Assembly (NCBI GenBank): GCA_030248215.1
Contig: JASANG010000120.1
Coordinates: forward strand, 62,001 to 126,000
DNA from: Enoplolaimus lenunculus
Taxonomy: Eukaryota > Nematoda > Enoplea > Enoplida > Thoracostomopsidae
Length of the DNA: 64,000 nt
Direction of reading: 5' to 3'
Below, in pieces: positions 12,172-24,189 of the stretch. The notes beneath the pieces were generated by a model. It did no database searches and was not told the DNA's origin. It worked only from the letters and a program-made list of their open reading frames with translations. The stretch's first letter is position 1. Each line of letters starts with the position of its first letter. The position numbers were made by a program, and so were the translations under genes.

Positions 12172-12317
12172 GTCACGTTACCAAAGTCAATGCTTTATTG
12201 AACCACAGTAACGGTTTTCTAACTCTATCTTAAAAGCGTAATGTGTGCAGTAGAAAACGGCACAAATAAATGTAATGTGTTCTATCATCCATATTAAAAG
12301 TATATATTAGAGCTGCA

Positions 12318-12478
12318 TTTGGGTCCGAGTATTCCGCGTATTTTCGGCGAAAATTTCGGTCCGGTCCTTGGTATTCCGAAATTCCGGGTCCGGATTTGGG
12401 CTTTAAATAATTCCAGGTCCGGATCTCTCTTTTGGTCTTGACAAATTCCGAATCCTGGTCCCGGTTATTTCTTTTTAA
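12318..12478. repeat. GGTCCGGAT-rich MITE fragment
   Basis: The tract is rich in TTCCGGGTCCGGAT-type hexamers (GGGTCCGAGTATTCCG, ATTCCGAAATTCCGGG, TCCGAATCCTGGTCCCGG). It looks like one more subterminal hexamer array of the kind seen in the MITEs nearby. Clear ends could not be set. Confidence 0.4.
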
Positions 12479-13132
12479 ATGTTGCAACTCTTTTATATAT
12501 TATAATACACTACAAGTACAGGTAAACGTTAACTTACTGCCCATTAGGTACAGCGCTGTCCAGTTCATCAAGAAGGCTTTCGACGGTCGGTCTCGCAACT
12601 TTACCTGTTTATAATACATTTCCAAAATAGACGACAAATATATTACACGAAATCACGCAGCATGTAAGAAACTCGATGCAAAGTAGCTAGCAGCACTCGT
12701 GTTTTTCATACACAAAATTGACAGGAAAATGTTTTAGTTTTGAACCAATCACTACTGTAATAACAAGCGATATTTAGTAGATCTGCAACGAACAAGAACT
12801 CACACACAAGTCATGTAAGACAAGAAACATCATTACGCGACTTCTGACGAAAGTCTGCTATTGTTACAGCTTATAAAAATTTAGGTCGGGGAGCGAAAAG
12901 TTTCGGAAAGGGGCGACGCTCCTCACGCCCCCCTGTATTTGCGAGTCTGGCTTACTTGTCTGCGTTGTCGTCGTTGTAACTGCGCTCATTTCGTTAATTT
13001 GTTGTGTTCGTGGTACTGCATGTTCAGCAGATGAAATAGTGAATTCACCCTAAACAGATTATACGTAATACCGTAGCAAGCAGAGTTTGCACAGAACCTA
13101 ATGGCAAACCGGCACTGAAACCTGATTATCCG

Positions 13133-13460
13133 AGGGTGGCAACAAAAGTTCGGAATCGAATTCGATAAAAATTTGCGGTCCGAATTCGGATTCGGTTGTA
13201 AAAAAGCCGAACCCAACAATGTTCGGAAACGTGTTTTTTAAATTTTTAAGCAATAAAATTTTAACATAACTTGTTATATAGATCAATATTTTTGTTTCAG
13301 GTCACAAATATCAGAACTGAGGTCGGACATGAAATATATTAACGTTTAAAAGTTATGCGCTGGCTTTGCGCTGATATTCTGGAACAAACTATACATAGAG
13401 CACACATTTGTAGCATGCAAGATTCGGATTCGGTCAAATTGTGGATTTGGTGCCACCCTG
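13133..13460. mobile_element. MITE, CAGGGTGGCAACAAA family, copy 2
   Basis: It begins AGGGTGGCAACAAAAGTTC and ends TTTGGTGCCACCCTG, a clean inverted pair of about 14 bp. GAATTCGGATTCGG runs lie inside the left end and GATTCGGATTCGG inside the right. It is homologous to 11811-12171. Flanking 8-mers do not match, so the target duplication has decayed or never formed. Confidence 0.75.
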
Positions 13461-13736
13461 CTCATTTGGTCGGGGATTCACTTTACTAGGTTTTTTACTC
13501 TACAATTTTTCAAGTATTATATACGAACCGTGTATACTAAATTAAAAATACTCGCGAAAACATTTCAAACGTAGATTCAACCGCTAACACCTCATCTCCA
13601 TCAATTCAAGTTGAAGCAATACGTAGCTTCAAGTGAAACGATAATCTAAATAAACACCGCACTTAAAATGGCCACGGCATCCAGTGACTCCCGGCCATCT
13701 ACAAACGCGCGTACATACATATATACCAGGGATCCA

Positions 13737-14232
13737 ACAAAATTCCGATTCCGGCTAAAATTCCGAAAAAATTTGGGTTCCGATTCCGACTGGCTTCTAT
13801 TCCGATGGCGGAATTCCGATTTTTCGGTTATGAGTTTTAGGCTGATTGAACTTAAATTTTGCCTATTTTTCGTTCAAAGTCTAAGCGTTTGCAAATCTGT
13901 TTGTTTTTGTAAGTAAGTATTCTCGATAGCACAGTAAAGGATTTCGCTGATTGTCGAAATGTGACTGCAAAGGTTGCTCTTAGAATTGTCAGGCCTACAT
14001 TGATATCATAATTTACAGGTTAGAGATCGTTAATACAGTCAGCTATACAAGCAATTTTTACTGAAACTGGGAACAATACAGACAAATATACTGTAACAAA
14101 AAGTCAAAAGTCACACACTTTAGTTTTTGATATAATTACTAAAACTTGAATTCCGATTGCGGTTCCGACGAAAAAATTTGATTCCGATTCCGTTTCTGCT
14201 TCCGACAAAATTTAGTTCCCATTGGAACCCTG
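13737..14232. mobile_element. MITE, CAGGGATCCAAC family
   Basis: The left end is CAGGGATCCAACAAAATTCC and the right end, reverse-complemented, is CAGGGTTCCAATGGGAAC. Subterminal ATTCCGATTCCG arrays occur at both ends. Related, more decayed copies lie at about 21455-21822 and 24255-24614, which share the interior phrase TTATACGGTTTTGTGA or its variant. No coding capacity is seen. Confidence 0.7.
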
Positions 14233-15398
14233 AGTGCATATTATATTGAACAGGGTTGTTCCTCAAATATATCACTAACAAGCAGTCATGCATTTACTTG
14301 ATTAAATATGACAATAATTATATATACAGCTGTGTCTATGTCCCTTTCTTAAAAGTTATAAAATGAACAACTGGTAGTTACATGTATGTCGTAGCCGCTG
14401 CACCATTTTAGCCGTATCACTAATATAACCAGCCACCGGAACAATTGTCGGCTAGTCAACGCAGCAATGGCGGTTGAACATTGGTGAAATATAATCAACT
14501 GTAAGCCTACGCTGTAACCTGCTTGATCCATTTTTTCAAACAAACAGGCACCATTGCTAGGGTGGCTACTGGCTAGCTACTTGACAGTTTGTGTAGTCGC
14601 TAGTCTATGGTTTAAATTCATGCGGTGGCTATGACATATATACCTAAATGAGTAACGCTGCCAAAAATGTAGGAATTTCCAAGCATTAATATTTACACAT
14701 CAAACATACCTCAACGCCATCTTGGCAACTATACTTCGATCGTTTCAATACCGCGGTCGTGTTCTGTAAATCTGTGAGCAACGCCTCTGGAACAAAATTT
14801 TTCTATGAGGTGCAAGAAAAAGACATCAAAACACTACGCTGAAAAAACAAATCAAAATGACAACAAACATCAAAGGGTTTTCCAAACAAAGACTCACTCA
14901 CTAATATTAAACACGCTGATTTTTTGTTATTTGGTGTGAAATTTTTCGTTTTGGCGTAAGAGGTTGGGTCGTGGCATGTGACCTTAACCCCAATGCCTTA
15001 GGCTCCGGCGCTAAATCCGGAGCCAGGCACAAGCTATCTCTACTTCACAATGGCACTAAAGTATAATTTTATACAAAAACAAATATCTTCCAGAATAGAT
15101 ACGATATTGGAATTTGGATAAAAATCATACATCACAAAATATTTGTAATTAAGACACAAAAACGTATTAGGCACTAATAAAAATAAACATCAGTTATAGA
15201 CGACACGAAGCTTTGTAGGTATATATAGGTTTAACTATTCGCAACAACAATTTTACGCAAACAATCCGAGTCCTATTAGTTTCATTTGCGGCAAAATGAC
15301 TGTATATATTTCAAGTACGATGAAAAATGTATATAAACAGCTTTAAACAACATTTTTCAGGACTTTTAAATTCTTTAAAAGAAATATTTGGTAAACCG

Positions 15399-15811
15399 CA
15401 GGGTGCAATCGGGATTCCGATTCCGAATAAAATTCCGATTCAAAACGAGTTCCGACTCCGATTCCGATTACACAATCAATCGGAATATCCACATTTCAGT
15501 TTTAGACCTACTTGTTGTGATATGTCGTATAAAAATTCAGCATCATTTATCTAGTAATTTGTTTTCGATAAGTTAACTTATCAATAATTGATTGTAGTTT
15601 AGCTTTACAGAGCCAAAAAAGATTGCCAATTTGTACATGCGACGTTTTTGAGAATTGTTGCCAGTCAACCAACAGACACCCTAAATCAATATTATACTTG
15701 TTAATACAAATTATCCGTATAGTCATAAATTTTGTAGTTCCGATTCCGGTATAAATTTGCTGCTTCGATTCCGATTCCGGCCGGTATAATCCAGTTCCGC
15801 TCGGCACTCTG
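15399..15811. mobile_element. hAT-like MITE with near-perfect 8-bp duplication
   Basis: The ends are CAGGGTGCAATCGGGATTCC and, reverse-complemented, CAGAGTGCCGAGCGGAAC. The flanking octamers are GTAAACCG (15391-15398) and GTAAACAG (15812-15819), seven of eight identical. Subterminal ATTCCGATTCCG arrays are present at both ends. It is related to the elements at 23300 and 26329, which share the interior GATTGTAGTTTAGCTTT or AGTTCCGCTTTGCACC. Confidence 0.85.
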
Positions 15812-15959
15812 GTAAACAGTAACACCCCAATGGAATTTAGCCAGTTTGTAAACAAATCCGCCGAGAAAACGAATAGTACAATCAAAATAGAATTGACATG
15901 TGAATCGTAAAATTGAAGTGGACATATTTTGATATCTATTTAAACACAAAACTTCACTT

Positions 15960-16006
15960 GCTCTAAGCGGTGCATAGTTTGACGCAAACTATGCACCGCT
16001 TAGAGC
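15960..16006. repeat. Perfect 22-bp inverted repeat with 3-nt loop
   Basis: The arms at 15960-15981 and 15985-16006 are exact reverse complements (GCTCTAAGCGGTGCATAGTT plus TG), and the loop is ACG. The arms are far more GC-rich than their surroundings. The loop is too small for a typical animal microRNA precursor. It may be a replication-error palindrome or a protein-binding or regulatory hairpin. Confidence 0.9.
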
Positions 16007-16509
16007 TATTGCATTGACTTTGACAGTTATACGTATATACGTATACGAAAGTCATCAAGAAGTTGAACAACGATGCTCACCTAAACTCGTATGAACTGCA
16101 GATACAAACGGCGATCTAGAACGTGGTCGACCGGCAGAGGTTGCCATACCCACAATTTCATTTAGTTATAATCCTACGGTATATTAGCTCTCCAGAAGTA
16201 AAACAAAGTAAGCGACATGCTTGGAAATTTTAGAAAGGTTGCCATATCGATATATACATACGTACCAGAGTTTAGCGAATATGATCTTTTGAGGGGACAC
16301 TTCCCTAATATACTGATATATAATGCAGGGTTGTTGGCCAGAAACGCACTAACAGTGACCGTGTGTAATTCACCGTTATGTGCACCACGGCTCATTATAT
16401 GCCCGAAAACTGCAAAAATTTGCGCATTTGAATATATAAAAGGGTTTCTGAATTGAAGATTTGCCATGTGATTTAATGTAACCCTACGCTTGGCATCTCA
16501 ATTGCTTCG

Positions 16510-17140
16510 CTTAAAAATTTCGTTGGCGGTGGGGCCAAAGTTGGTTCTCTTAAAATTGAGCATTTGCCTTTACCGTTTGATTTAACACTTGTTTAGATCG
16601 TTTTACTCGTGAGCTTCTTGTGATTTGGACCTCCCCTGATAATTCGACGCCGAAGTTTGAATTTTGGAAATATTCGATTTTTAAGGTGCCAAGGATGCCC
16701 CCTTTGGATAAAAAAATTTTTGTCAAACAGTTACACAATTCATGTGCCACTCGACGCAGCTAGTGGAATTGGGACGGATAGTGATTAATTTTCCGCAATA
16801 AGATGTCCGGAAAAGAAGTTGTTGTCATATAACTAAATTTGGCGCCCACACAAGATCGCTGGCAGCGCGCCAAATCAGTGTTTTAACAAGAAGTCCTTAA
16901 CAAGACTTATGAATTCTGATTACAGAAAATTTAACATCGCTCGACTTAGCTTTTCCGGCTGCGTCGAAAGATACAAACAAATTTTTGAATTAATGCACGG
17001 ATCATGGGACATTAAAAAACCGAATTTTGCAAAAATTCGAATTTGGAAGTGGAATGACCAAGGTAGGTCATCAGATGGTCAAAACGCAAAAATTTTCAAA
17101 ATCCAACCGTTTTTACGCAAACACCGGCTTGCGGCGGGAT
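16510..17140. mobile_element. Fold-back element, CCTCCCCTGATCGTT family, copy 2
   Basis: The left part contains GACCTCCCCTGATAATTCGA and CACTCGACGCAGCTAG. The right part contains ATGGGACATTAAAAAACCG and AAAATTCGAATTTGGAAG as approximate reverse complements. The pattern follows the copy at 9005-9565, including the ACAGAAAATTTAACA inner segment. It is more diverged, so it is probably older. Confidence 0.65.
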
Positions 17141-18410
17141 AGCTGAAAAGACTCTAATTCCCGCTGCACCATGCCTGTAATGGTAATGTGCTATCTATCT
17201 TTAATTTCTTGCTTTTAATGACTGAACTTGTTAGCACACATCGTGATTTTATTTTCTATTTAGTTACATTATTTACCTCTGAGCGTACTATGGAAAATTA
17301 ACGCGAAAAATTTACTCAGACAGAGAAGGATTTTTTCCACTTTTTCCGGAAAAAATGAAAAAATTCATTTTTTTCAGTAAATTTTTTTCCAGAAAAAAAT
17401 AACCCTGATATAACGTATCAAACATAGCCCCAAAAACTCTGACATATATAACAATGATCAAAAAAACTCCAACATAACAATGATGCACAAAAACAATATG
17501 CACAGTTTTCGCAAACGCAAGTGCTCAAAAAAGCATCCGAAACCCGATAATACCAATCAACCGGGTTAAATAATTATATACGGACACATATTCGCTATCT
17601 TGACAGAGCTTATAAAGATGGTTTAAACCAACTCATTGAGATGAAAACAGTTACAACAGGTACCCGCAGGCGGTGTGCGCGTGCATATATACAAAACATG
17701 GCTGAAAGGAGAGAAAATCGTACTCGGGACCATATATATTCTCAAGTGACAGCAGGAACTGTTTGCAGCTGCGGCGCGCTATATATACCTGCTTAAACCT
17801 ACATTGTTGGCAGATATTAATGCAACGATTTTACACACTGCATTTTTCCAAAATGAAAACAAAACATTCAAATCGCGTAATTTTTGGACAGCCCATACAT
17901 AGTCACGAATTAATCAACAGTTGAAGCATAAATAAATCTTGAGGATACAAAGAAAAATTTATAAACATAGAATTACTTCGGCTTGAACACCTACTGGTAA
18001 GTATTTACTAATAAAATGCTAAAATACGTAATTAAGCAAGATTTTCCGAGATGTAGCTTTTAGGCTCAATTTTAAGTTGGTATATATAAATGTTTTATAA
18101 CAAATAAGTTATACAAAGCCGCTCAGCGGCTACTAAAACACGCTTAGAACTTAGCTTACAACGTTCATTTACGGGTACACAAATGAGAGATGCTGAGGGC
18201 TACAGCCACAAAAATTTGGGCAGTTAGTTTTCGTGCAATAACAAAAATTTTTGCCAATCAAAAAACATACATATTCCAACACAGGGTTTATTTTTTCAAA
18301 ATTAGGCGTCGGTATTTCATGGGTTTCTTGAATTTCAGTGGGTTTCTTACACAAAGTAGGTTATTCAAGTACGTTCAAAAAGACAATTACGTACGTATGT
18401 GCTATATTAC

Positions 18411-19370
18411 ATCAGGGTACAACCACAATTACAATTTACCGGAACCTGTGCGGCAGGCTGAATTTTCCCACCGGAAAATTCAGTATACATTTTTACCACG
18501 AGACTCGGCCTTGTCCAAATCCCCGCGAGACGAATTTTTCCCGACCCTGCCACAGTTAAATACCAATTATATAGTAATTTTGTTTTTCGCTCTGCTGCAT
18601 ACGTAATTATGACCTTGTTTTTGTATATAATATTAATTGCGAAATGGTGAAAAGATTTGATGGTATTAATGATGTGACGATTGAGCATGGTCTTAAATCT
18701 AATAAATATGCGGCGAAATGCTCAGAGTTATCTCCGCCTAGAGCCATAATGAGTATGTAATACGCCCTACTTGAACTTAGATACTGCCCTGGTTTTGATC
18801 AGAACCTTGTTTGAAAAGTTTAAATGATATAAAAGGTAAGTTTACACTGAAACTCAATTGATGGTTTAAAAGATACGAAGAGGAAATTTATCTTACAGGC
18901 AGAATGGATAAAATAGCTTCACTGACTTGCCTTTATCCATTTCGAAACTATTAGCCAGAAATCGTATGCGACGTTTATTAATTTTGGCTCTAGATGGAGA
19001 CACCTTCGACCATTTCGCCGGATATTTACTGTTTAAAATCTTGCCCAACCATCGCATCATTAATAACATCAACGCTTTTATCCATTTCGCAATTAATCGG
19101 CAATATGTAAAGCTATACGTACAAAAAACAAGGGCATAATTAAGGAACGAAGCGAAAAATTCTAATTGGTATTCAATTGAGGTAGGGAGGTGGTCGGGAG
19201 AAAATTCGACATGCGGGGATTTGGAGCAGGCCGATTTTTCGAGGAGGAAATTCGGCCATAGGTAAAATATCAGCCTGAATTTTTCGGGGGAATTCAGCCG
19301 GTCGAACTTTCCGGGGGGACAATTCGGCTGGGGGAATTTAGCTTGCCACACCGGAACCAAAATTTGAAAT
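18411..19370. repeat. Large inverted duplication (two arms of about 370 bp)
   Basis: The left arm (about 18411-18780) and the right arm (about 18950-19370) are reverse complements over most of their length. Examples are ATTGCGAAATGG, GCGGGGATTTGGA, and the ACCGGAACCTGTGCGGCAGG end against its counterpart near 19350. The loop is about 170-200 bp. Both arms carry the GAATTTTCCGG-type repeats. The 155-codon minus-strand frame at 18893-19360 falls inside the right arm and has no protein-like character. Confidence 0.7.
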
Positions 19371-19488
19371 AACCGAAACCAACCTTAGTTGAAGATAAGT
19401 ATACCCTTAATCTGTTGTATTTTAGATTTTCATTATCCACGGAAGCGAAATCTACCTTCGGTGGATTATTTTCGGGAACTGTCAAGGT

Positions 19489-19890
19489 CAGGGTGCAACC
19501 GAAATTCCGGTTCCGGTAGGAAAATCGGGTATTTTTCACTATCCGGTTCCGGTAAGAAATCCGGTATTTTTCACCGGAATTTTCCGGTATTTCCGGTATA
19601 GAAAATTTATTCACATTCGAAAATTAAGAAAAATTGGCATATTATTCGAACTTATTTATCTAAAACTGTCCGAGCGTGTATTGCCAAAATTTTCAATTTG
19701 TGCCATACTCCATATTTTTATATGTTTCCATCTACTGCATTTGTTTCAGGATTTTGGCATTCTAAATGGTGTGTTTACAGCATTAATAGCGATAGAATAG
19801 CGCTTAAAAATTAATTTTTCGGCAACAAATATTTTTTATTTTCCGGTTCCGGCTCCGGTTCCGGTATTTTATAATTCCGGTTGCACCCTG
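19489..19890. mobile_element. hAT-like MITE with perfect 8-bp duplication, nested in an older copy
   Basis: The ends are CAGGGTGCAACCGAAATTCC and, reverse-complemented, CAGGGTGCAACCGGAATTAT. The flanking octamers are both GTCAAGGT (19481-19488 and 19891-19898). Subterminal TTCCGGTTCCGG arrays lie inside both ends. The sequence on either side matches the interior of the related element at 23677-24093, so this copy jumped into an older relative that ends at about 20274 (TTCCAGTTGCACCCTG). Confidence 0.9.
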
Positions 19891-19969
19891 GTCAAGGTTA
19901 ATGTACTCCATATACTAATGAAATTATTCTATTTTCATCATATGTATTTTTTAGTAAAATGCTTAATTT

Positions 19970-20274
19970 TCACAGACCAAAAAAATCCGAACTCCTGAAA
20001 CAAATGCAGTAGATGGAGACGTATGATAAGTTATGCAGTATGGCACAAATTGAACATTTTGGCAATAAACGCTCGACGGCAGACAATTTTAGAAAAATAA
20101 GTTAGAATAATATGCCAATTTGTCTTATATTTTCGAATGAAAAAATCTTCAATATCGAAAATACTGGAAAATTCCTGTGAAAAAATATATACCGGATTTA
20201 TTACCGGTATCGGATAGTGAGAAATACCTGATTTCCCTACCGGAACCGGAATTCCAGTTGCACCCTGCTGCTAT
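19970..20274. mobile_element. Older hAT-like MITE end, inverted relative of the nested copy
   Basis: The stretch ends ACCGGAATTCCAGTTGCACCCTG at 20274. Its interior (for example AAATGCAGTAGATGGA and AATATGCCAATTTGTC) is the reverse complement of the interior of 19489-19890. It forms the right part of the older host element and, with 19489-19890, a fold-back pair with arms near 200-300 bp. Confidence 0.65.
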
Positions 20275-20479
20275 GCTAGGCGAAATTGTGACCTATGTTT
20301 GTTGCTGTTAGTATAACAATTGGAGTGGTCTCTTTGAATTATACACTGCAATATTTGTGACTGCAAATTGTACCAATACGGCAGACTGAAAAGATGCTGG
20401 TAACTTTTCAGGCTGGCTAGGGCATAGTCTCATTTACGAAATGAATGTTTAACACTTTTCCGCATCAAGTACAGATGCG

Positions 20480-20650
20480 GTAAGTCAATATTTACAAAGT
20501 GTGTAGTAGCAGAGCAAGCTGACAATTATTCAACGTATCTTCTGCAGACCAAAACCCCACAAGACAAAAGAGACCCTCGGAATCTAGCGTTGAGCTCTTA
20601 TAGCACAGTGGTGATGATAAAACCCTGCCAGCTGGGCGTTCTTCTTTCTA
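20480..20650 (+). repeat. tRNA-like SINE fragment, copy 1
   Basis: The segment contains GAGCTCTTATAGCACAGTGG then TGATGATAAAACCCTGCC. TAGCACAGTGG fits the pol III A-box pattern. The same block occurs at 60426-60475 and 63258-63300, preceded each time by an ACAAGA-containing stretch. No clear B box is kept here, so this is a decayed SINE-like repeat and not a tRNA gene. Confidence 0.5.
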
Positions 20651-20984
20651 TGAAAAACACTTGGAAGACTTGGTGGATTTTTCTGGCGGGTTTTTAATTT
20701 GTCTTGTTTTTTAAAAAAGTTGGTGAAAACCCCTCACCCAAAATAAAACCATGTACCAGAGGTTGATACTTTGGCCAATTTAACTTTACGCCACATTAAA
20801 AAGGGTGGTCCGTACGCTAAAAAGAATAAAATTTTGCTGTATTAGCCTTGTGTATAAGGCAATGCGTGTTGTATTGCCTTGGAGGCACCCTTTGATGTGG
20901 GCTACAAATATATAATAGAAAGATATAAAATGATGTGCACAATTTAAATACGTGTTTGCATATATCGTAAATGTACAATCATTT

Positions 20985-21140
20985 AAAAGAGATTTAGGAT
21001 CTTGTAGGTTCTCCTATTTAAGAATAAGTCTAGGTGTAGGACAAGCGTAACGTATGCCTTAAGCCTTAGCACAAACATAAGTTTAGAATTTACCTAAAAC
21101 TCTGTTTAAGACTAAATCTAAGAATGAGCTTAGCATTCAC
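20985..21140. repeat. Degenerate TTAGGC-like tract
   Basis: The stretch contains AGTCTAGGTGTAGGAC, GCCTTAAGCCTTAGC and many TAAG/CTTAG variants in close spacing. It resembles decayed TTAGGC or TTAAGC telomere-type hexamers and follows the tRNA-like SINE piece near 20590 by about 350 bp. Similar tracts lie near 855, 25040, 44395, 48540, 53830, 56800 and 63390. Confidence 0.45.
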
Positions 21141-21454
21141 GATGGTGTAAAATACCAGCTCAAATAAAACAGTAATAAAAATTGTTTTAAGACACCAGTA
21201 GTGGCAGTATATTATAGTGAAACACCAATGAACAGAACTCACCAAGATCTTCCATGATAATATTAAATGCATTTATTAGTGAAGCAAAAACAAAGTTATA
21301 ACGTTTGAACAAAACTGAAGCAAAGCACACACGGAATGTATGTATGATTAATACAAAAGTTAATGCTAATAAGTTATCCAAACACCAAACTTTATGGTTA
21401 ATATTCAAGCTAAAAATTATATAATTATCATGCTAAAAATATATTCCTACAAAA

Positions 21455-21822
21455 ATGTAATTCCAGTGCCTGTTCCTACATTCGAAGACGCAGGAACCGG
21501 AACTTTTACGGTTTTGTAACAAATTATTCTTAATCAATCAAATATCGGAAACTATATCTCTGAAAAATTGTTATTTCAAAATGAATGTTTTTGCAATTAG
21601 TTCACATTTGTTAATAAACTAATTCTGATGTGTTTTCGCAAGTTTGTGATAAAAACAGCTGAAAATTCGCTCAAGACAATTTCGCAAGTTTTCTTAAAGT
21701 CCAACAATAATACGACGATCAAAATTGTGTCAAATTCCGGTTCCTGTTACGGTTCCCGCCGAGAAATTGAATAACTATTCCTGTTCCCGTTCCGGCAAAA
21801 ATTAGTTCATTTTGGATCCCTG
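21455..21822. mobile_element. MITE fragment, CAGGGATCCAA family
   Basis: The right end, reverse-complemented, is CAGGGATCCAAAATGAAC. Inside are GGTTCCTGTTACGGTTCCC and a left-side GCAGGAACCGGAAC. It shares the TTTTACGGTTTTGTAAC segment with 24255-24614. The left boundary is worn. Confidence 0.6.
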
Positions 21823-23299
21823 GATGGGAGTAATAGTGGTATAACAGGTAGTTTCAATCGAAGGTTCTAGAATAGGTGTACTACAGAGTGCGACCGGAAA
21901 CCTTCCATGGTTCTAAGTTATCTAAAGTGTTTCCTTGGCAGAGCTTAACATCTCACGCCAATCCATTTTTAACACGTTAAACAACCCTATTCCATTATTC
22001 TTATGTATGACAGAAAAAGTTATGTAAAAGTAAGTCAATCATTTTCATGGCAGTTGGCATAAATACAAATGATGGTTTCAGTTTTTTGAAATTTTTGAAA
22101 AACTTCCGGTAAGTTAAAATGCCGGAGTCGTATGTCGATTTTTATCAAAGCCGAATATCCGCTCGCAGCCTGGCATACTCCCAAGCTTATAGTACAACCA
22201 GAAAATAAACGCGTTTTATAGTTTTACGTTATACAACACTTTGCTCGCTAAAATTCAACCACCGTTTTTTCAGCTGATTTTCATTTCCTGCTTAATTATA
22301 TATGTAAACCTGTTTCCAGTCTGCAATTCATAAGCAATAGCGTTCCATTGCCGCATTTACTTCCATAAAATCTTTACTACTAGCGTTATGTAGAAACATG
22401 TTATTGAAGGACGAGTAAGAGCGCTAGTCTGGATGCGGATACAGGAACCGGAGGTCAACCCGATAGCACGACAAAATAAATTTTGATCTGTCGCTAAATG
22501 CACTAACGAATATCTTTGTGTCGATAACGCTACCTGTGGAAATTCATCGAGTTTCAGAACCAAATCATCACACTACGCACTGCATGAAATATTTTTGATA
22601 AATTTCAGTGATATACTATAAGTCATATTACGACTCAACGTTTGCTGTGCCCAAAAATATACACTGAGCGTAGCTAGCAAGTGTGACAATCTGTTAACCA
22701 CACATTTGAATTTGCCAGGCAACAAAACCAATACGTATAAAACAACAACTACTTAAAAACATGATAAGCCCTGCTGCTGTCATTAACATGAATAATACCC
22801 TAATTTGCTAGTATCTAATTACGTAAGTTACATGCGGGTCAGTTTCTATGCCTCATCTCTAAATTGTCGCGTCCGAAAACCCCTATGATCCACACTGCTC
22901 AAACGCAGATATAAAAATATTTTATTAAGATAATTCCGTAAATGTCATAGTTAGCACAGCTAATATGCTAATGAGCGTTGCTAACAACTCAAATGCATGT
23001 TTTAGCGATTTAAAAATAATTTATTCAAATTCCCAGTTACCAAAACAATTTAATGGTGAAATCAAATAATATACCTGTAAACCTAATAATTACTGACATT
23101 ACCTGAAAAGTCAACTTAGCCAGTAGCTATTGCGAGAAACATTCCATAATAAGCTTTTAAACACAAATGTTCGTTGAAATCCATTCAACGGTTCCTGAGA
23201 TTTTCGTCGGACAGGCGACAGACCGACGGTCATCCATCTTTAGACCTACGAGCACAAAACATATATCGTGCTTTGCTCAATTATTCAACTATATTGCAA

Positions 23300-23671
23300 G
23301 ATGCAACCGGAATTCCGATTACGAATAGAATTCTGATTCAAAACGAGTTCCAATTCAGATTGCAGAATCAATCGAAATCGGAATTTTAAAATTTTAGTTT
23401 AAATTCTACTTGTGATATGTTGCATAAAAATTCTCTCGATCTCAGCATCTAAACACAAAAAACTACCGTTTTGTTTTGAAAATAACAATAACTGATTGTA
23501 GTTTAGCTTTTATTACGAAACCAAAAAACATTGCTATATTGTTCATGAGACATTTTTGAAAATTGTTACCAGCCAACAGACACACTAAATCAGCATTATA
23601 TTTGTTGATACAAATTATCCGTATAGACCCGCTGTTCCGATTCCGATATAACCCAGTTCCGCTTTGCACCT
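23300..23671. mobile_element. hAT-like MITE abutting a second MITE
   Basis: It runs from AGATGCAACCGGAATTCCGA to CAGTTCCGCTTTGCACC, giving short inverted ends. It shares its interior (GATTGTAGTTTAGCTTTTAT) with 15399-15811. The next element, at 23677, was inserted almost exactly at its right end, so the flanking duplication cannot be judged. Confidence 0.65.
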
Positions 23672-23676
23672 GTTGG

Positions 23677-24093
23677 CAGGGTGCAACCGGAATTACAATT
23701 TACCGGAACCCGAATTAGAAAAATCCACCGGAAACGGAACCGGAAAATGAAAATACATGTTATCGAAAAATTCATTTTAATTTTCATTTTCGTAATATCA
23801 TTGATGAAATAACCCTAGTTTGAGAAAGGTATTCAGTTTATCTGCTGTATTTTAGATTTTCATAATCGACTGAAGCCCACTCTACCTTCGATGGTATATT
23901 TTTGGCGATTTTCAAGGTTTGCATACTTTACTAATGAAATCTAGTTAATTTTTATCGTCATTTTGTAGCAAAATATTTTAATTAAAACCGACCAAATTTT
24001 AGTACCGGAATTTTATCCGGCAAAAATTTACATAACCGGAAGGCGAAAAAATGCCGGAACCGTAACCGAAACCGAAATTCCGGTTGCACTCTG
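23677..24093. mobile_element. hAT-like MITE with perfect 8-bp duplication
   Basis: The ends are CAGGGTGCAACCGGAATTAC and, reverse-complemented, CAGAGTGCAACCGGAATTTC. The flanking octamers are both CCTGTTGG (23669-23676 and 24094-24101). It carries TTTACCGGAACC and ACCGGAACCGG-type subterminal runs. Its interior matches the older host element around 19489. The target was the end of the neighbouring MITE. Confidence 0.9.
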
Positions 24094-24189
24094 CCTGTTG
24101 GTATGCGTGGTGTAGCATGTGTATGGGAATAGTGTATCTAGTATAGGACACATACATATACCTGCACATAAATGTTAAAAAAGATATGA

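Noticed and set aside
15960-16006. microRNA precursor
   Set aside because: A perfect stem with only a 3-nt loop and no bulges does not fit normal microRNA hairpins.
18893-19360. 155-codon minus-strand open frame
   Set aside because: It lies inside the right arm of an inverted repeat, overlaps MITE-type GAATTTTCCGG words, and shows no domain or codon character of a gene.
22357-22563. Minus-strand frame with LVLKLDEFPQ before CAG|GTAGCG
   Set aside because: A single weak donor with no acceptor or partner exon; not enough to call an exon.
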